Assembly: GCF_900129575.1 (NCBI RefSeq)
Contig: NZ_FQWE01000003.1
Location: 62,001 to 126,000, forward strand
DNA: 64,000 bases
Direction: 5' to 3'
Source of the DNA: Flavobacterium segetis
GTDB taxonomy: Bacteria; Bacteroidota; Bacteroidia; Flavobacteriales; Flavobacteriaceae
The position numbers were made by a program, and so were the translations under genes. Of this stretch, positions 53,343 to 62,923 are shown piece after piece. How positions within the stretch are numbered: position 1 is the first letter of the stretch; each line of letters starts with the position of its first letter. A model generated the notes under the pieces. It saw only the letters and a program-made list of their open reading frames with translations, had not been told where the DNA came from and searched no databases.

Positions 53343-54335
53343 TTAAAGAAATTTCTTCTCTATAATATGCATAAATCGATCTTCATATTCTTGCTTCCCT
53401 TCCCAATTGTTGTAATCTGGTTTAACCATGTCCTGAATAAAATCTCGCGTTTCATAAAATGTATTAAATGTAATTAATTGACTTAAAACACGGTTATAAT
53501 CTTCATCGCTATTAGCAAAAAGATGTTTGATAAAAGCTAATCTATCATTTAGATCAATATTTATTCCTTTAGCTAATTTATCGTTTAACGAAACTAATTT
53601 ACTATCAAAATCATTAGACTGTTGATTTTCAATAATTTCATTGTTTTGCTCTTCAATTCTATTTTCAACTTTGGGCGTTTCAATTACAATTGTAGTAGGA
53701 ATATTTTCAACTTGCTGTTTTTTTACAAAAAGAGTGTCGTGGTAATTTCCACCTAATAATTCCTCAAATGATATTTGTACCGCTTCGACTTTTTTAGTTT
53801 CCACTTCTATTTCTACCACATCAGTTTTTGTTAATTCAAAAGAAGGAGTAAAATTTACTTGCTCTATTTCTTGAGGTTCTAAATCGTCATCAACATTAAT
53901 TTCTTCTTGAGCAAGTTCTGGATTTTCTTTATCATCAATTTCTGGCTTTTCCTCTTTTATCGTTTCAAATTCTTGCGCTGCGGTTTCTACTGGAATTGGA
54001 TTTTCATTAGAAATATTAGTCTCTTCTTCAACTATTATTAATTCATCTTTGGAATTATCTACAAGTATTTCCTCATCAGACGATTTTTCTACTATTTCTA
54101 TAGGCACAAGATTCTCTTCGACAGTATCAAAAACTACATTGATTTGTTTTTCAATCTCTGAACGACCAATGGTAGGTTGTACTTCGCTAAAATGCTGATC
54201 AACAAATCGCAATACTGCAAGTTTTTCATATAATTTCTGCGTTTCCAAGTATAATTGATTGATGTCAGATCTATTTTTTAGCTGTAATACTCTATGTGCA
54301 ATGCTGATTAAATCGGCTTCCAATTGTTTTTTCAT
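53343..54335 (-). CDS. acidic hypothetical protein with conserved C-terminus
   Basis: The 330-residue protein is of unknown function. Residues 1-75 are helical, the middle (about 75-235) is a low-complexity Glu/Asp/Val/Ile-rich stretch that looks disordered, and the last 85 residues (SKLVSLNDKLAKGINIDLNDRLAFIKHLFANSDEDYNRVLSQLITF and on) look folded. It has no signal peptide. It sits between rsmI and the divergent tdk. I recall such proteins beside tdk in flavobacteria but know no function. The acidic linker suggests a nucleic-acid or protein tether. Confidence 0.8.
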   Translation of the reverse strand: MKKQLEADLISIAHRVLQLKNRSDINQLYLETQKLYEKLAVLRFVDQHFSEVQPTIGRSEIEKQINVVFDTVEENLVPIEIVEKSSDEEILVDNSKDELIIVEEETNISNENPIPVETAAQEFETIKEEKPEIDDKENPELAQEEINVDDDLEPQEIEQVNFTPSFELTKTDVVEIEVETKKVEAVQISFEELLGGNYHDTLFVKKQQVENIPTTIVIETPKVENRIEEQNNEIIENQQSNDFDSKLVSLNDKLAKGINIDLNDRLAFIKHLFANSDEDYNRVLSQLITFNTFYETRDFIQDMVKPDYNNWEGKQEYEDRFMHIIEKKFL

Positions 54336-54532
54336 AACTTTGAAATTATAATGTTTTTAGTGAGTCTTTCCCAATTTGTTTCTTTTGAAGAAGTATTTTA
54401 GCAACTGGAAGAAGTGCCCTTTAATAAAAATGTCATACTTTTGAAACGACGTAAAAGTATAAATTTTTTATGTCGCTTTGTACTTTACAAAGTAATAAAA
54501 ACTAATCATCTTTTAAGCTAGAATAATACAAA

Positions 54533-55138
54533 ATGTTTCTCGAAAATACAGTAAATCACAAAGAGCAATTTGGCTGGATTGAAGTCATTTGCGGATCGAT
54601 GTTTTCAGGTAAAACTGAAGAATTGATTCGTCGTTTAAAAAGAGCACAATTTGCCAAGCAAAAAGTGGAGATTTTTAAACCTACCATTGACACCCGATAT
54701 GATGAAGCAATGGTCGTATCACATGATGCTAATGAAATTCGTTCTACGCCGGTTCCCGCTGCCGCAAATATTGCAATTTTAGCACAAGGTTGCGATGTTG
54801 TAGGGATTGATGAAGCTCAATTTTTTGATGACGAGATTGTCAAAATTTGCAATGATCTTGCCAATCAGGGGATTAGAGTGATTGTCGCAGGATTAGATAT
54901 GGATTTTAAAGGAAATCCTTTTGGACCAATGCCCGCTTTAATGGCAACTGCAGAATATGTGACTAAGGTTCATGCGGTATGCACTCGTACTGGAAATTTA
55001 GCCAATTATAGTTTTCGCAAAACAGACAACGACAAATTAGTAATGTTAGGCGAAACAGAGGAATATGAACCATTAAGTCGCGCAGCTTATTACTACGCAA
55101 TGCGGGACGAGCAAAAAAAAGATAATGAGGGGAAATAA
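54533..55138 (+). CDS. tdk: thymidine kinase (type II)
   Basis: A 201-residue salvage enzyme phosphorylating thymidine. The P-loop [11 protein letters not shown] (21-31), DEAQFF (D93, E94), and the lasso-region [13 protein letters not shown] are visible. The usual zinc site is mostly lost: C150 remains in AVCTRT, but the second Cys is Thr (T153) and the C-terminal Cys pair is replaced by LSRAAYYY. The final residues are basic and Asn-rich. Loss of the structural zinc would be compatible with fold if compensated. A terminator overlaps the 3' end. Confidence 0.93.
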   Translation: MFLENTVNHKEQFGWIEVICGSMFSGKTEELIRRLKRAQFAKQKVEIFKPTIDTRYDEAMVVSHDANEIRSTPVPAAANIAILAQGCDVVGIDEAQFFDDEIVKICNDLANQGIRVIVAGLDMDFKGNPFGPMPALMATAEYVTKVHAVCTRTGNLANYSFRKTDNDKLVMLGETEEYEPLSRAAYYYAMRDEQKKDNEGK

Positions 55139-55170
55139 ATTGAATTATTTCGGCTCATTATCTTTTAAAA
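55117..55170. terminator. hairpin overlapping the 3' end of tdk
   Basis: A perfect 13-bp pair, AAAAGATAATGAG (55117-55129, inside tdk) and CTCATTATCTTTT (55154-55166), closes a 24-nt loop. It lies between convergent tdk and the carbonic anhydrase gene, so it can serve both. Confidence 0.65.
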
Positions 55171-55194
55171 AAGAACAATTAAACTTCGATGTAT

Positions 55195-55953
55195 TTATTC
55201 TACAAAAATTAATTCTCCTTTTGTAAGTGTGTAAAATGCACCAACTATTTTTATTTCGCCTTTATCCTCCATTTCTTTTAAAATTGGACTGTTTTCTCTA
55301 ATGTTTTTGATAGTGTTTCTAACATTATTTTCGGCTACAATTTTTACATATTCTTCGTTTTTAGAATTTTTTTCTCCTAAAAAACTTGCACTTAAACCTA
55401 TTGCGGGTTTTATGTTATCGACTAAAGAAGTTATATTCCCTAAATCCACATTGTCGATTGTAGCTTTTATAGCGCCACAATGTTGGTGCGCCATTACCAT
55501 AATCAACTTAGCACCAGCTACTTTACAAGCAAATTCCATACTGCCTAACATATTTTCATCTGCAAAGTTTCCTGCTACTCGTCCAACAAAAACATCCCCA
55601 ATTCCTTGGTCAAATATATCTTCAATAGGTGCTCTACTATCTACGCAGCCTAATACAAAAGCTTTTGGAAATTGACCAACAGCAGATTTTCTAATTTGCT
55701 CTTTGTAATCTCTAACCGTATTATTGTTGTTTCTAAAGCGCTCGTTACCAGCTTTAAAATCTGCAAGTACTCCGTCTGGAGTTAATTTATCTTGATCTTC
55801 TTTAGTCAAAACACGATTTTCAAGTCGTTTTTCAACATTAGTTACTGTTGCAGACTCTCCTTCTTTTTTGTCTGTTGTTTCTTTGTTCTCTTTGCAACTG
55901 ACCATTATGACAGACATACAAATTAAGGATAATTTTAAATAATTGTTTTTCAT
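55195..55953 (-). CDS. beta-carbonic anhydrase lipoprotein
   Basis: The 252-residue protein has a lipoprotein signal (about 1-20, SVIMVSC) and a charged linker, then a beta-carbonic anhydrase domain. Zinc-binding CVDSR, the DIFDQGIGDVFVGRVAGNFAD block, and HQHCGAIKATI supply Cys-Asp-Arg and His-Cys. It hydrates carbon dioxide. The lipid anchor places it in the periplasm or at the surface, an uncommon site for beta-class enzymes. It is followed upstream by the DUF2490 gene, 26 nt away on the same strand. Confidence 0.93.
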   Translation of the reverse strand: MKNNYLKLSLICMSVIMVSCKENKETTDKKEGESATVTNVEKRLENRVLTKEDQDKLTPDGVLADFKAGNERFRNNNNTVRDYKEQIRKSAVGQFPKAFVLGCVDSRAPIEDIFDQGIGDVFVGRVAGNFADENMLGSMEFACKVAGAKLIMVMAHQHCGAIKATIDNVDLGNITSLVDNIKPAIGLSASFLGEKNSKNEEYVKIVAENNVRNTIKNIRENSPILKEMEDKGEIKIVGAFYTLTKGELIFVE

Positions 55954-55979
55954 AATTAAATTTATTAAAGGTTGTTATA

Positions 55980-56675
55980 TTAAAAACTGTGATGAATACT
56001 AAACTGTAATTGATCTTTTCCTGCGTTTTCTGTTGATTGATTCATGAATCCTAATTGTGCTCTGATTTTTTTTGTGATTCCATAACCTAATCCAACATAA
56101 AATCGATTTCTATCAAAGACATTTACAATTCTGTTATTACCGATATTTTTTTTCCCGTTGATAAAAATCTCATTATATAAAGCTGCATATAAAGTATTTT
56201 TTTCAATTTTATTTTTATTAAGTGGTACATTAAGCGACATATTGTATCTAATACGAGTCCTAAAATCTTGATTTTCTATAAAACGTTGTTCGTATCTAAT
56301 ACGATGCGTAAAATAAAGTCTTTCACCTACCTTTTGTGGCAATAGTCCTTCCTGATATATTCTATTTTCGTTTATTGTATCATCATTTTCGCCTATCACT
56401 CCAGTTGTTATATTAGCAAATCCTAGAGCTAATGTTACATTAGTATTCTTTGGAGAATATGTTACTGCACTTCTAAGTAAAAGTTGTTCTAAATCGCCAA
56501 TGGTATTGAAGTTACGATATTGCACATCTCCCTGAATACTAAAAGCACTGTTTTTTATTTTAGTGGTGTAAAAATACATATACCAAGCACCTAAATCATT
56601 TTCTTTAGTATTTTGTCCAAATAACATTGAACTGCAACACATAAATGCAATTATAAATATTTTAAAAGACTTCAT
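55980..56675 (-). CDS. DUF2490 outer-membrane-like protein
   Basis: The 231-residue exported protein has a signal peptide (about 1-20, SSMLFGQ) and alternating strands typical of a small beta-barrel, ending IHHSF with a terminal Phe. Sequence features of DUF2490 are LGAWYMYFYTTKI, YFTHRIRYEQRFIE and ENDDTINENRIYQEG. Its function is unknown. It precedes the lipoprotein carbonic anhydrase in one transcript with its own -7 element, so the two may both act in the outer envelope. Confidence 0.86.
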   Translation of the reverse strand: MKSFKIFIIAFMCCSSMLFGQNTKENDLGAWYMYFYTTKIKNSAFSIQGDVQYRNFNTIGDLEQLLLRSAVTYSPKNTNVTLALGFANITTGVIGENDDTINENRIYQEGLLPQKVGERLYFTHRIRYEQRFIENQDFRTRIRYNMSLNVPLNKNKIEKNTLYAALYNEIFINGKKNIGNNRIVNVFDRNRFYVGLGYGITKKIRAQLGFMNQSTENAGKDQLQFSIHHSF

Positions 56676-56698
56676 ATTGTGATTAGATTATTTTTATG

Positions 56699-56706
56699 CA
56701 AATATA
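56699..56706 (-). promoter_or_regulatory. -7 promoter element of the DUF2490 - carbonic anhydrase operon
   Basis: The minus strand reads TATATTTG, a perfect TAnnTTTG, 23 bp before the ATG at 56675. The remaining sequence to 57005 is AT-rich with nothing I can assign. Confidence 0.5.
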
Positions 56707-57005
56707 ATAGTGTTACTATTAAAAGTTTAATTAATTTAACTTTTTTTTATAAAATTGACAGTATTTTAATTTCAATAACTGGTTAAAAATTATTTTAATA
56801 CATTAAATTTCAACTAAATAATAAAAATTGATAGTCAAGATTGAATTAAACTATTAGATAATCTAAATCTTCAAATAATATATTTTCAGTACCTAAATGA
56901 TGATGCATATTTACTAAATAACCAAAACCATAGTTACGTTTAAGATTCAGTCAAAAAGGTTAAAAAAATTGGCTATTTTTATACTTTAAAATAAAATAAT
57001 TAAAA

Positions 57006-58907
57006 ATGAAAAAAATATTAGTAATACCGCTTATAATGATGAGTTTAAATGCTGTGGCACAAAATGTAATGACACCAGAATTATTATGGAAATTAGGAAG
57101 AGTTGCCCCTCTCGGTCTTTCAATTGATGGAAAAAATATAGTTTACAAAGTTACTTTCTCTTCGGTTGAAGAAAACAAATCAGACTATAAGATTTATAAT
57201 TTAGCTATAAATGGCGGTAGTCCGACTGAAATAAACGATTCTAAAACTTTATTATTAGATAGAAATATATCTCCTGACGGAAAATTTATCGTTTACAACG
57301 AAGAAGTAAAAATTGACAAAGTACACGGAAAAGATTTCTATCCAAATTTACCTAAATCAGATGTTCAAATCTACGATGGCTTGGATTATCGTCATTGGGA
57401 TACTTGGAACGATGGGACTTTTAACCATGTTTTTTACAAGGCAAATAAGGAAGGTGCTTTAGGAATAGATTTAATGAAGGGAGAAAACTATAATAGTCCT
57501 CAAAAACCATTTGGTGGAGACGAAGATTATATTTGGTCACCTGACAGTAAAAGTATTTTATATGTATCTAAGAAAAAAGCAGGTACACAGTATGCGCTTT
57601 CAACTAACACTGACATTTACGAATACAATTTAGAGACTGGAAAAACAGTCAATAGAACGGTCGACAATCTAGGTTATGATGTGGCACCACAATTTTCTCC
57701 TACAGGAAATTTGACATGGTTGCAAATGAAAAGAGACGGTTTTGAAGCTGATAAAAATGACTTAATTGTAAGTTTCAAGGGAATAAACATAAATTTAACC
57801 GCGCAGTGGGATGGAACTGTTGACAGCTTTATGTGGAGCAAAGATGCAAGCAAAATATACTTTGTTGCACCTATTGATGGAACAAAACAATTATTTGAAG
57901 TTAACTTTCCTGGCGTTAAACGCATCGCTATCACGGTTAACCAAATCACGAATGGAGATTTTGACGTAAATTCCATTATTGGTATTTCTGGAGCTAACGT
58001 GATTGTAACCAGAACAGATATGAACCACGCTGCTGAAATTTTTTCTTACAATTTGAAGAAAAAAACATGGAATCAATTATCAAATGTAAATACAAGTACT
58101 TATGATTCTTTGGCGTTAAGCAAAACAGAACGAAGATATGTGACTACAACGGATGGTAAAAAAATGTTAGTTTGGGTAATCCTCCCCCCGAATTTTGATG
58201 CTTCAAAAAAATATCCAACACTTTTATATTGCCAAGGTGGACCACAATCACCATTGACGCAGAGCTATTCTTTTCGATGGAATTTTCAATTGATGGCTGC
58301 AAATGGCTATATAATTGTAGCGCCTAACCGCCGTGGAATGCCAGGTCATGGCGTAGAATGGAACGAACAAATAAGCAAGGATTGGGGCGGCCAAGTGATG
58401 CAGGATTATTTATCAGCTATTGATGAAGTTGCTAAAGAGAGTTACGTAGATGCAAAACGTTTAGGGTGCGTTGGCGCAAGTTATGGTGGTTATTCGGCTT
58501 TTTATTTAGCTGGGATTCATAACAATCGTTTCAAAACATTTATTTCTCATGATGGTGTCTTTAACACCCAAAGTATGTTTGGCACTACCGAAGAGGTTTT
58601 CTTCAACAACTGGGATTTCGGCGGAGCCTATTGGGAAAAGAACAATGCAGTTGCTCAAAAAGCGTATAATGAATTCAATCCTATTAATTATGTGGATAAA
58701 TGGAATACACCAATATTAATTATTCAAGGAGGGAAAGATTTTCGAGTTTCAATAGGACAATCGCAGGAAGCTTTTCAAGCGGCACAATTAAGAGGTATTA
58801 AAAGTAGATTTCTATACTTTCCAGAAGAAAATCACTGGGTATTGAAACCACAAAATGCTCAAGTGTGGCAAAAAGAGTTTTACAAGTGGTTGAAAGAAAC
58901 GTTATAA
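57006..58907 (+). CDS. exported S9-family (prolyl oligopeptidase-like) serine peptidase
   Basis: The 633-residue protein has a signal peptide (about 1-18, NAVAQ), a beta-propeller region (about 30-370; SPDGKFIVYNEEV, WSPDSKSILYVSKKK, FSPTGNLTWLQMKRDG) and a C-terminal alpha/beta hydrolase. The catalytic triad is S492 in GASYGGYS, D578 in GGKDFRV and H610 in ENHWV. This is the layout of dipeptidyl-peptidase IV / acylaminoacyl-peptidase-like enzymes that release dipeptides or blocked residues from oligopeptides. It is monocistronic and would act in the periplasm. A terminator shared with accC follows. Confidence 0.93.
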   Translation: MKKILVIPLIMMSLNAVAQNVMTPELLWKLGRVAPLGLSIDGKNIVYKVTFSSVEENKSDYKIYNLAINGGSPTEINDSKTLLLDRNISPDGKFIVYNEEVKIDKVHGKDFYPNLPKSDVQIYDGLDYRHWDTWNDGTFNHVFYKANKEGALGIDLMKGENYNSPQKPFGGDEDYIWSPDSKSILYVSKKKAGTQYALSTNTDIYEYNLETGKTVNRTVDNLGYDVAPQFSPTGNLTWLQMKRDGFEADKNDLIVSFKGININLTAQWDGTVDSFMWSKDASKIYFVAPIDGTKQLFEVNFPGVKRIAITVNQITNGDFDVNSIIGISGANVIVTRTDMNHAAEIFSYNLKKKTWNQLSNVNTSTYDSLALSKTERRYVTTTDGKKMLVWVILPPNFDASKKYPTLLYCQGGPQSPLTQSYSFRWNFQLMAANGYIIVAPNRRGMPGHGVEWNEQISKDWGGQVMQDYLSAIDEVAKESYVDAKRLGCVGASYGGYSAFYLAGIHNNRFKTFISHDGVFNTQSMFGTTEEVFFNNWDFGGAYWEKNNAVAQKAYNEFNPINYVDKWNTPILIIQGGKDFRVSIGQSQEAFQAAQLRGIKSRFLYFPEENHWVLKPQNAQVWQKEFYKWLKETL

Positions 58908-58945
58908 AATAGCTTAACTCAGTTCACAAAATTATGATTGAAAAC

Positions 58946-58976
58946 AAAAAACCTCACTTTGCAGTGAGGTTTTTTG
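58946..58976. terminator. bidirectional terminator between the S9 peptidase and accC
   Basis: ACCTCACT (58951-58958) pairs with AGTGAGGT (58963-58970) around a TTGC loop, between A5 and T6 tracts. Confidence 0.88.
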
Positions 58977-58990
58977 TTACAATATATTTT

Positions 58991-60337
58991 TTATTCTGGA
59001 TCGTTCATTTTAAAAGTATCCATAAACGCAGTTGTGTAATCTCCTGCAATATAACGTGGATCATCCATTAATTGTCTATGAAATGGAATTGTAGTTTTAA
59101 TACCTTCAATAACAAATTCATCTAATGCCCTTCTCATTTTACTAATTGCTTCTTCACGAGTTTGCGCTGTCGTTATTAACTTTGCAATCATAGAATCATA
59201 ATTAGGAGGAATAGTATAGCCAGAATAAACATGAGTGTCTAAACGAACTCCATGGCCTCCTGGCATGTGAAGTGTTGTGATTTTTCCTGGTGAAGGCCTG
59301 AAATCATTATATGGATCCTCTGCATTTATTCGACATTCAATCGCATGTAATTTTGGCAAATAATTCTTTCCAGTAATTGGAACACCAGCAGCCACTAAAA
59401 TTTGCTCCCGAATTAAATCGTAGTCAATCACCTGTTCTGTGATAGGATGTTCTACTTGGATACGAGTATTCATTTCCATGAAATAGAAATTACGATGTTT
59501 ATCTACTAAGAACTCAACCGTTCCTGCTCCTTCATATTTAATATATTCGGCTGCTTTAACCGCAGCTTCGCCCATTTTTAAACGAAGATCATCAGTCATG
59601 AAAGGAGAAGGAGTTTCTTCAGTCAATTTTTGATGACGTCTTTGTACGGAACAGTCTCTTTCTGAAAGGTGACATGCTTTTCCATAAGAATCGCCAACTA
59701 CTTGTATTTCAATATGACGCGGTTCCTCAATTAATTTTTCTAAATACATTCCGTCATTACCAAAAGCAGCAGCTGATTCCTGACGCGCACTCTCCCAAGC
59801 TTTTAATAAATCTTCCTCTTTCCAAACTGCACGCATTCCTTTTCCACCACCACCGGCAGTTGCTTTTAGCATGACAGGAAAATTAAATTCACGTGATAAT
59901 TGTAAAGCTTGCTCGTATGATTCTAAAATTCCTACTGAACCTGGAACACAAGGAACACCGGCTTCAATCATTGTTGACTTTGCAGAAGCTTTGTCTCCCA
60001 TTCTATCAATCATTTCTGGCGAGGCGCCTATAAATTTGATACCATGTTCTTGACAAATCTTTGAAAATTTAGCATTTTCAGACAAAAATCCATATCCAGG
60101 ATGAATCGCATCTGCATTAGTAATTTCAGCAGCAGCAATAATATTTGACATTTTCAAATAAGAAAGGCTACTTGGAGGTGGCCCTATACAAACTGCTTCA
60201 TCTGCAAACTTCACGTGTAAACTTTCAGCATCAGCAGTAGAATATACAGCAACAGTTTTTATTCCCATTTCCTTGCAAGTTCTGATGATGCGTAACGCAA
60301 TTTCTCCTCTATTTGCAATTAATATTTTTTTAAACAT
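58991..60337 (-). CDS. accC: acetyl-CoA carboxylase, biotin carboxylase subunit
   Basis: A 448-residue ATP-grasp enzyme that carboxylates biotin on AccB. It has the N-terminal [22 protein letters not shown], the glycine-rich loop [13 protein letters not shown], the HIEIQVVGD and GTVEFL metal and ATP residues, and [15 protein letters not shown] with the catalytic Arg. Length matches AccC. The order fabH - accB - accC runs on the minus strand. An inverted repeat lies between accB and accC. Confidence 0.97.
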   Translation of the reverse strand: MFKKILIANRGEIALRIIRTCKEMGIKTVAVYSTADAESLHVKFADEAVCIGPPPSSLSYLKMSNIIAAAEITNADAIHPGYGFLSENAKFSKICQEHGIKFIGASPEMIDRMGDKASAKSTMIEAGVPCVPGSVGILESYEQALQLSREFNFPVMLKATAGGGGKGMRAVWKEEDLLKAWESARQESAAAFGNDGMYLEKLIEEPRHIEIQVVGDSYGKACHLSERDCSVQRRHQKLTEETPSPFMTDDLRLKMGEAAVKAAEYIKYEGAGTVEFLVDKHRNFYFMEMNTRIQVEHPITEQVIDYDLIREQILVAAGVPITGKNYLPKLHAIECRINAEDPYNDFRPSPGKITTLHMPGGHGVRLDTHVYSGYTIPPNYDSMIAKLITTAQTREEAISKMRRALDEFVIEGIKTTIPFHRQLMDDPRYIAGDYTTAFMDTFKMNDPE

Positions 60338-60365
60338 CGTTTTAAAAATTTAAAATTAAAATGAC

Positions 60366-60408
60366 AAATTCCAAATTCCAAATATCCAGAAATTGGAATT
60401 TGGAATTT
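60366..60408. repeat. perfect 16-bp inverted repeat between accB and accC
   Basis: AAATTCCAAATTCCAA (60366-60381) and its exact complement (60393-60408) flank an 11-bp loop. Each arm is itself two copies of AAATTCCA. There is no U tract on the accC strand. It could fold in the accB-accC transcript and lower accC expression; that role is only a possibility. Confidence 0.7.
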
Positions 60409-60430
60409 AAAACGTTGAAATTTAAAAATG

Positions 60431-60907
60431 TTATGAAGGATCTACTAAGAATAAAGGTTGATCAAATTCAACTGGTGACATATCATCAACCAGTATTTTT
60501 ACAATTTTTCCAGAAATTTCAGATTCAATTTCGTTGAATAATTTCATTGCTTCAATGACACAAAGTACATCACCTTTAGCAATTGTTTTACCTACTTCTA
60601 CAAACATTGGTTTATCAGGAGAAGGTTTTCTATAGAAAGTACCAATAATTGGAGATTTTATAGTGATAAAATGCGCGTTTTCTGAAACTGGAGCTTCTGC
60701 TACTACAGCAGGAACAGCTTGTTGTGGCGCAAACGCTTGCTGAAGTGGCGCTTGTGCTGGTATTTGCTGAACGTATGTTGTTTCGGTTGCGTGCCCTTCT
60801 AAAGTTGTTCTAATAGTGATTTTTACATCATCCATTTCCAACTTTACTTCTGCAACTCCTGAATTTGCTACAAACTTGATTAAATTTTGAATTTCTTTTA
60901 AATCCAT
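60431..60907 (-). CDS. accB: acetyl-CoA carboxylase biotin carboxyl carrier protein
   Basis: The 158-residue protein carries biotin between the carboxylase and transferase subunits. A short N-terminal helical part (1-35), an Ala/Pro/Gln-rich linker (about 45-75) and a C-terminal biotinyl domain with the site [10 protein letters not shown] (biotinylated K122) are visible. The start matches the [13 protein letters not shown] beginning of the family. It lies 22 nt after fabH. Confidence 0.96.
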   Translation of the reverse strand: MDLKEIQNLIKFVANSGVAEVKLEMDDVKITIRTTLEGHATETTYVQQIPAQAPLQQAFAPQQAVPAVVAEAPVSENAHFITIKSPIIGTFYRKPSPDKPMFVEVGKTIAKGDVLCVIEAMKLFNEIESEISGKIVKILVDDMSPVEFDQPLFLVDPS

Positions 60908-60929
60908 AATTATTTGTTATTAGGTTAAA

Positions 60930-61928
60930 TTATTTTTTATCGTATGCCCATTTTAGATAGATAGATCCCCATGTAAATCCACCTCCAAATGCGGCCAAAA
61001 TTATTGTATCTCCCTTTTTGAACAAATGTTCAAAGTCATTGAGCACTAATGGTAAAGTGGCAGAAGTTGTATTTCCGTACTTCTCGATATTCATTAGCAC
61101 CTTTGAATCTTCAAGATTCATTCTACTAGCTGTAGCATCTATGATGCGCTTATTTGCCTGATGCGGAACTAGCCAATCAACATCTTCATTTGTAAGATTA
61201 TTTCTTTTTAGGATTAATTCACTCGAATCGGCCATATTTGTTACCGCATATTTAAAAACGGTTTTCCCATCTTGAATAATATTATGTCTATTCTCCTTAA
61301 CTGTATCAAACGAAGTTGGATTTAACGAACCTCCTGCATCAATTTTAAGAAAATCTCTACCTACTCCATCGCTACGTAGATATTCATCCTGGAGTCCTAA
61401 TCCTTCATAATTTGGCTCAAATAATACTGCTCCAGCACCGTCACCAAAAATGATGCAAGTTGATCGATCCGTATAATCTACGATTGATGACATTTTGTCG
61501 GCACCAATTAAGAGTACTTTTTTATAACGACCTGATTCTATATAAGCAGCAGCATTTGACATTCCGTATAAAAAACTCGAGCAGGCCGCCTGCAGATCAT
61601 AGGCAAAAGCATTTATAGCTCCTATTTGAGTGGCAACATACACACCAGTTGAAGCAACTGGCATGTCTGGAGTTGCAGAAGCCATTATCACTAAATCTAT
61701 TTCTAAAGGATCGATATTTGATTTTACAATTAAATCTTGCGCAGCTTTTATAGCTAAAAAGGAAGTTCCCTTATCCTCATCCTTAAGAATTCTTCTTTCT
61801 TTTATTCCTGTCCGAGAAGTGATCCATTCATCATTGGTGTCAACCATAGTTTCCAATGCTTTGTTTGTAAGCACAAAGTCCGGAACATAAGCTCCAACAG
61901 CGGTAATTGCGGCTGTGATTTTATTCAT
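60930..61928 (-). CDS. fabH: beta-ketoacyl-ACP synthase III
   Basis: From the ATG at 61928 the product is 332 residues starting MNKITAAITAVGAYVPDF; a start at 61952 adds eight poor residues. The condensing enzyme starts fatty acid synthesis from acetyl-CoA or branched-chain acyl-CoA and malonyl-ACP. The catalytic Cys is in LQAACSSFLYG (C116), the His in PHQANKRI and the Asn in KYGNTTSATLP. It precedes accB and accC, giving a transcript for fatty acid initiation. rpmF lies upstream with a terminator between. Confidence 0.95.
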   Translation of the reverse strand: MNKITAAITAVGAYVPDFVLTNKALETMVDTNDEWITSRTGIKERRILKDEDKGTSFLAIKAAQDLIVKSNIDPLEIDLVIMASATPDMPVASTGVYVATQIGAINAFAYDLQAACSSFLYGMSNAAAYIESGRYKKVLLIGADKMSSIVDYTDRSTCIIFGDGAGAVLFEPNYEGLGLQDEYLRSDGVGRDFLKIDAGGSLNPTSFDTVKENRHNIIQDGKTVFKYAVTNMADSSELILKRNNLTNEDVDWLVPHQANKRIIDATASRMNLEDSKVLMNIEKYGNTTSATLPLVLNDFEHLFKKGDTIILAAFGGGFTWGSIYLKWAYDKK

Positions 61929-62044
61929 TGTATGCAATTTATTACTAGCCAAATATCACTATTTGAAAATTTTATAAAGACGTGAAATTTACAAAAAAAA
62001 TTCCATTTTTTATTATACGGAACTTCTTATTTAACAAAAATTAA

Positions 62045-62077
62045 AAACAACAAAAAAACTCTCACGATGTGAGAGTT
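62045..62077 (-). terminator. terminator of the DUF177 - rpmF operon
   Basis: Read on the minus strand, a 9-bp stem AACTCTCAC/GTGAGAGTT (62057-62065 with 62069-62077) with a 3-nt loop is followed by a T run encoded by the A tract at 62052-62058. It separates rpmF from fabH. Confidence 0.8.
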
Positions 62078-62100
62078 CGAATATTATTTACAAAAATGTA

Positions 62101-62295
62101 TTAAGCAACCGCTACAGACTTATCTATAACAACTTGCCCTCTGTAGTACATCTTACCTTCATGCCAATATGCTCTGTGATACAAGTGTGCTTCTCCTGTA
62201 ATAGGACAAGTAGCAATTTGCGCTACTGTAGCTTTGTAATGTGTTCTTCTTTTGTCTCTTCTTGTTTTGGAGATTTTTCTCTTAGGATGCGCCAT
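62101..62295 (-). CDS. rpmF: 50S ribosomal protein L32
   Basis: The 64-residue protein has the L32 signature [19 protein letters not shown], then an abbreviated zinc-region-like [26 protein letters not shown]. Only one Cys is kept, so this is the zinc-free form common in Bacteroidota. It starts 9 nt after the DUF177 gene ends, the standard yceD - rpmF arrangement, and is followed by a terminator and the fab/acc genes. Confidence 0.95.
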   Translation of the reverse strand: MAHPKRKISKTRRDKRRTHYKATVAQIATCPITGEAHLYHRAYWHEGKMYYRGQVVIDKSVAVA

Positions 62296-62304
62296 TTTAC
62301 TATA

Positions 62305-62838
62305 TTATTTATCCGTTAATAGTTTCTTTAATTTGTCCCAACGTGGGTCTATATCTTCTTCTTTTTTATTCTCTTCATTTATTTTAAGCTCGTTCAATTT
62401 AGTCAAAGCTTCAGTTTTTAAACTTCCATCTTTTATCCCAGGATGAACTCGTCTTAAGGGCACTGATAAAACAATCAGTTCGTATATATATTGTGCAACA
62501 TCAATTTCAAATTCACCGTGTGGCAAGATCAATAACTCTTCATTATCATTGTTGAATTCTTCTCCAAAACGAACTATTAATTTCATCTTACCTTTTATTG
62601 GCAAATCAAAATCTTCACTTGTTAAATCACAAGGTACATTTACCGTTCCTTTATGTTTTAAATTTAATTCTAAAAGTGTATTTGTCTTCTCTAAAACTAA
62701 GTTCACTTTTATATTTGAATCTTGATATTCGTTATAATCAAAGATTTCAAAGAACGCATTATTAATTTGATACTCAAAATGATGTTTCCCTAGCTTTAAT
62801 CCCGCAAAAGGAATTAAATATTCTTTTGTGTTCTTCAT
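62305..62838 (-). CDS. DUF177 (YceD-like) protein
   Basis: The 177-residue protein of the DUF177 / large-rRNA-accumulation YceD family contains the VPCDLTSEDFDLPIKGKMKLIVRFG core, the acidic NDNEELLILPHGEFEIDVAQYIYELIVLSVPLRRVHPGI block and a Glu/Lys-rich C-terminus ending DPRWDKLKKL. In this protein the core C-x-R-C cysteines seen in some relatives are reduced to one. YceD-like proteins assist 23S rRNA accumulation in other bacteria. It is the first gene of the rpmF operon. Confidence 0.88.
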   Translation of the reverse strand: MKNTKEYLIPFAGLKLGKHHFEYQINNAFFEIFDYNEYQDSNIKVNLVLEKTNTLLELNLKHKGTVNVPCDLTSEDFDLPIKGKMKLIVRFGEEFNNDNEELLILPHGEFEIDVAQYIYELIVLSVPLRRVHPGIKDGSLKTEALTKLNELKINEENKKEEDIDPRWDKLKKLLTDK

Positions 62839-62872
62839 TTTAATAGCAATTTGCCCCTAATCTTCGGGAGTG

Positions 62873-62899
62873 CAAAGATATAAATTTATTGCAAAACTA
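62873..62899 (-). promoter_or_regulatory. candidate -7 elements of the DUF177 - rpmF operon
   Basis: The minus strand carries TAGTTTTG (62892-62899) and TATCTTTG (62873-62880), both perfect TAnnTTTG, 34 to 61 bp before the ATG at 62838. Confidence 0.5.
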
Positions 62900-62923
62900 A
62901 TAATGTTATTCACTTTTTTTTGT

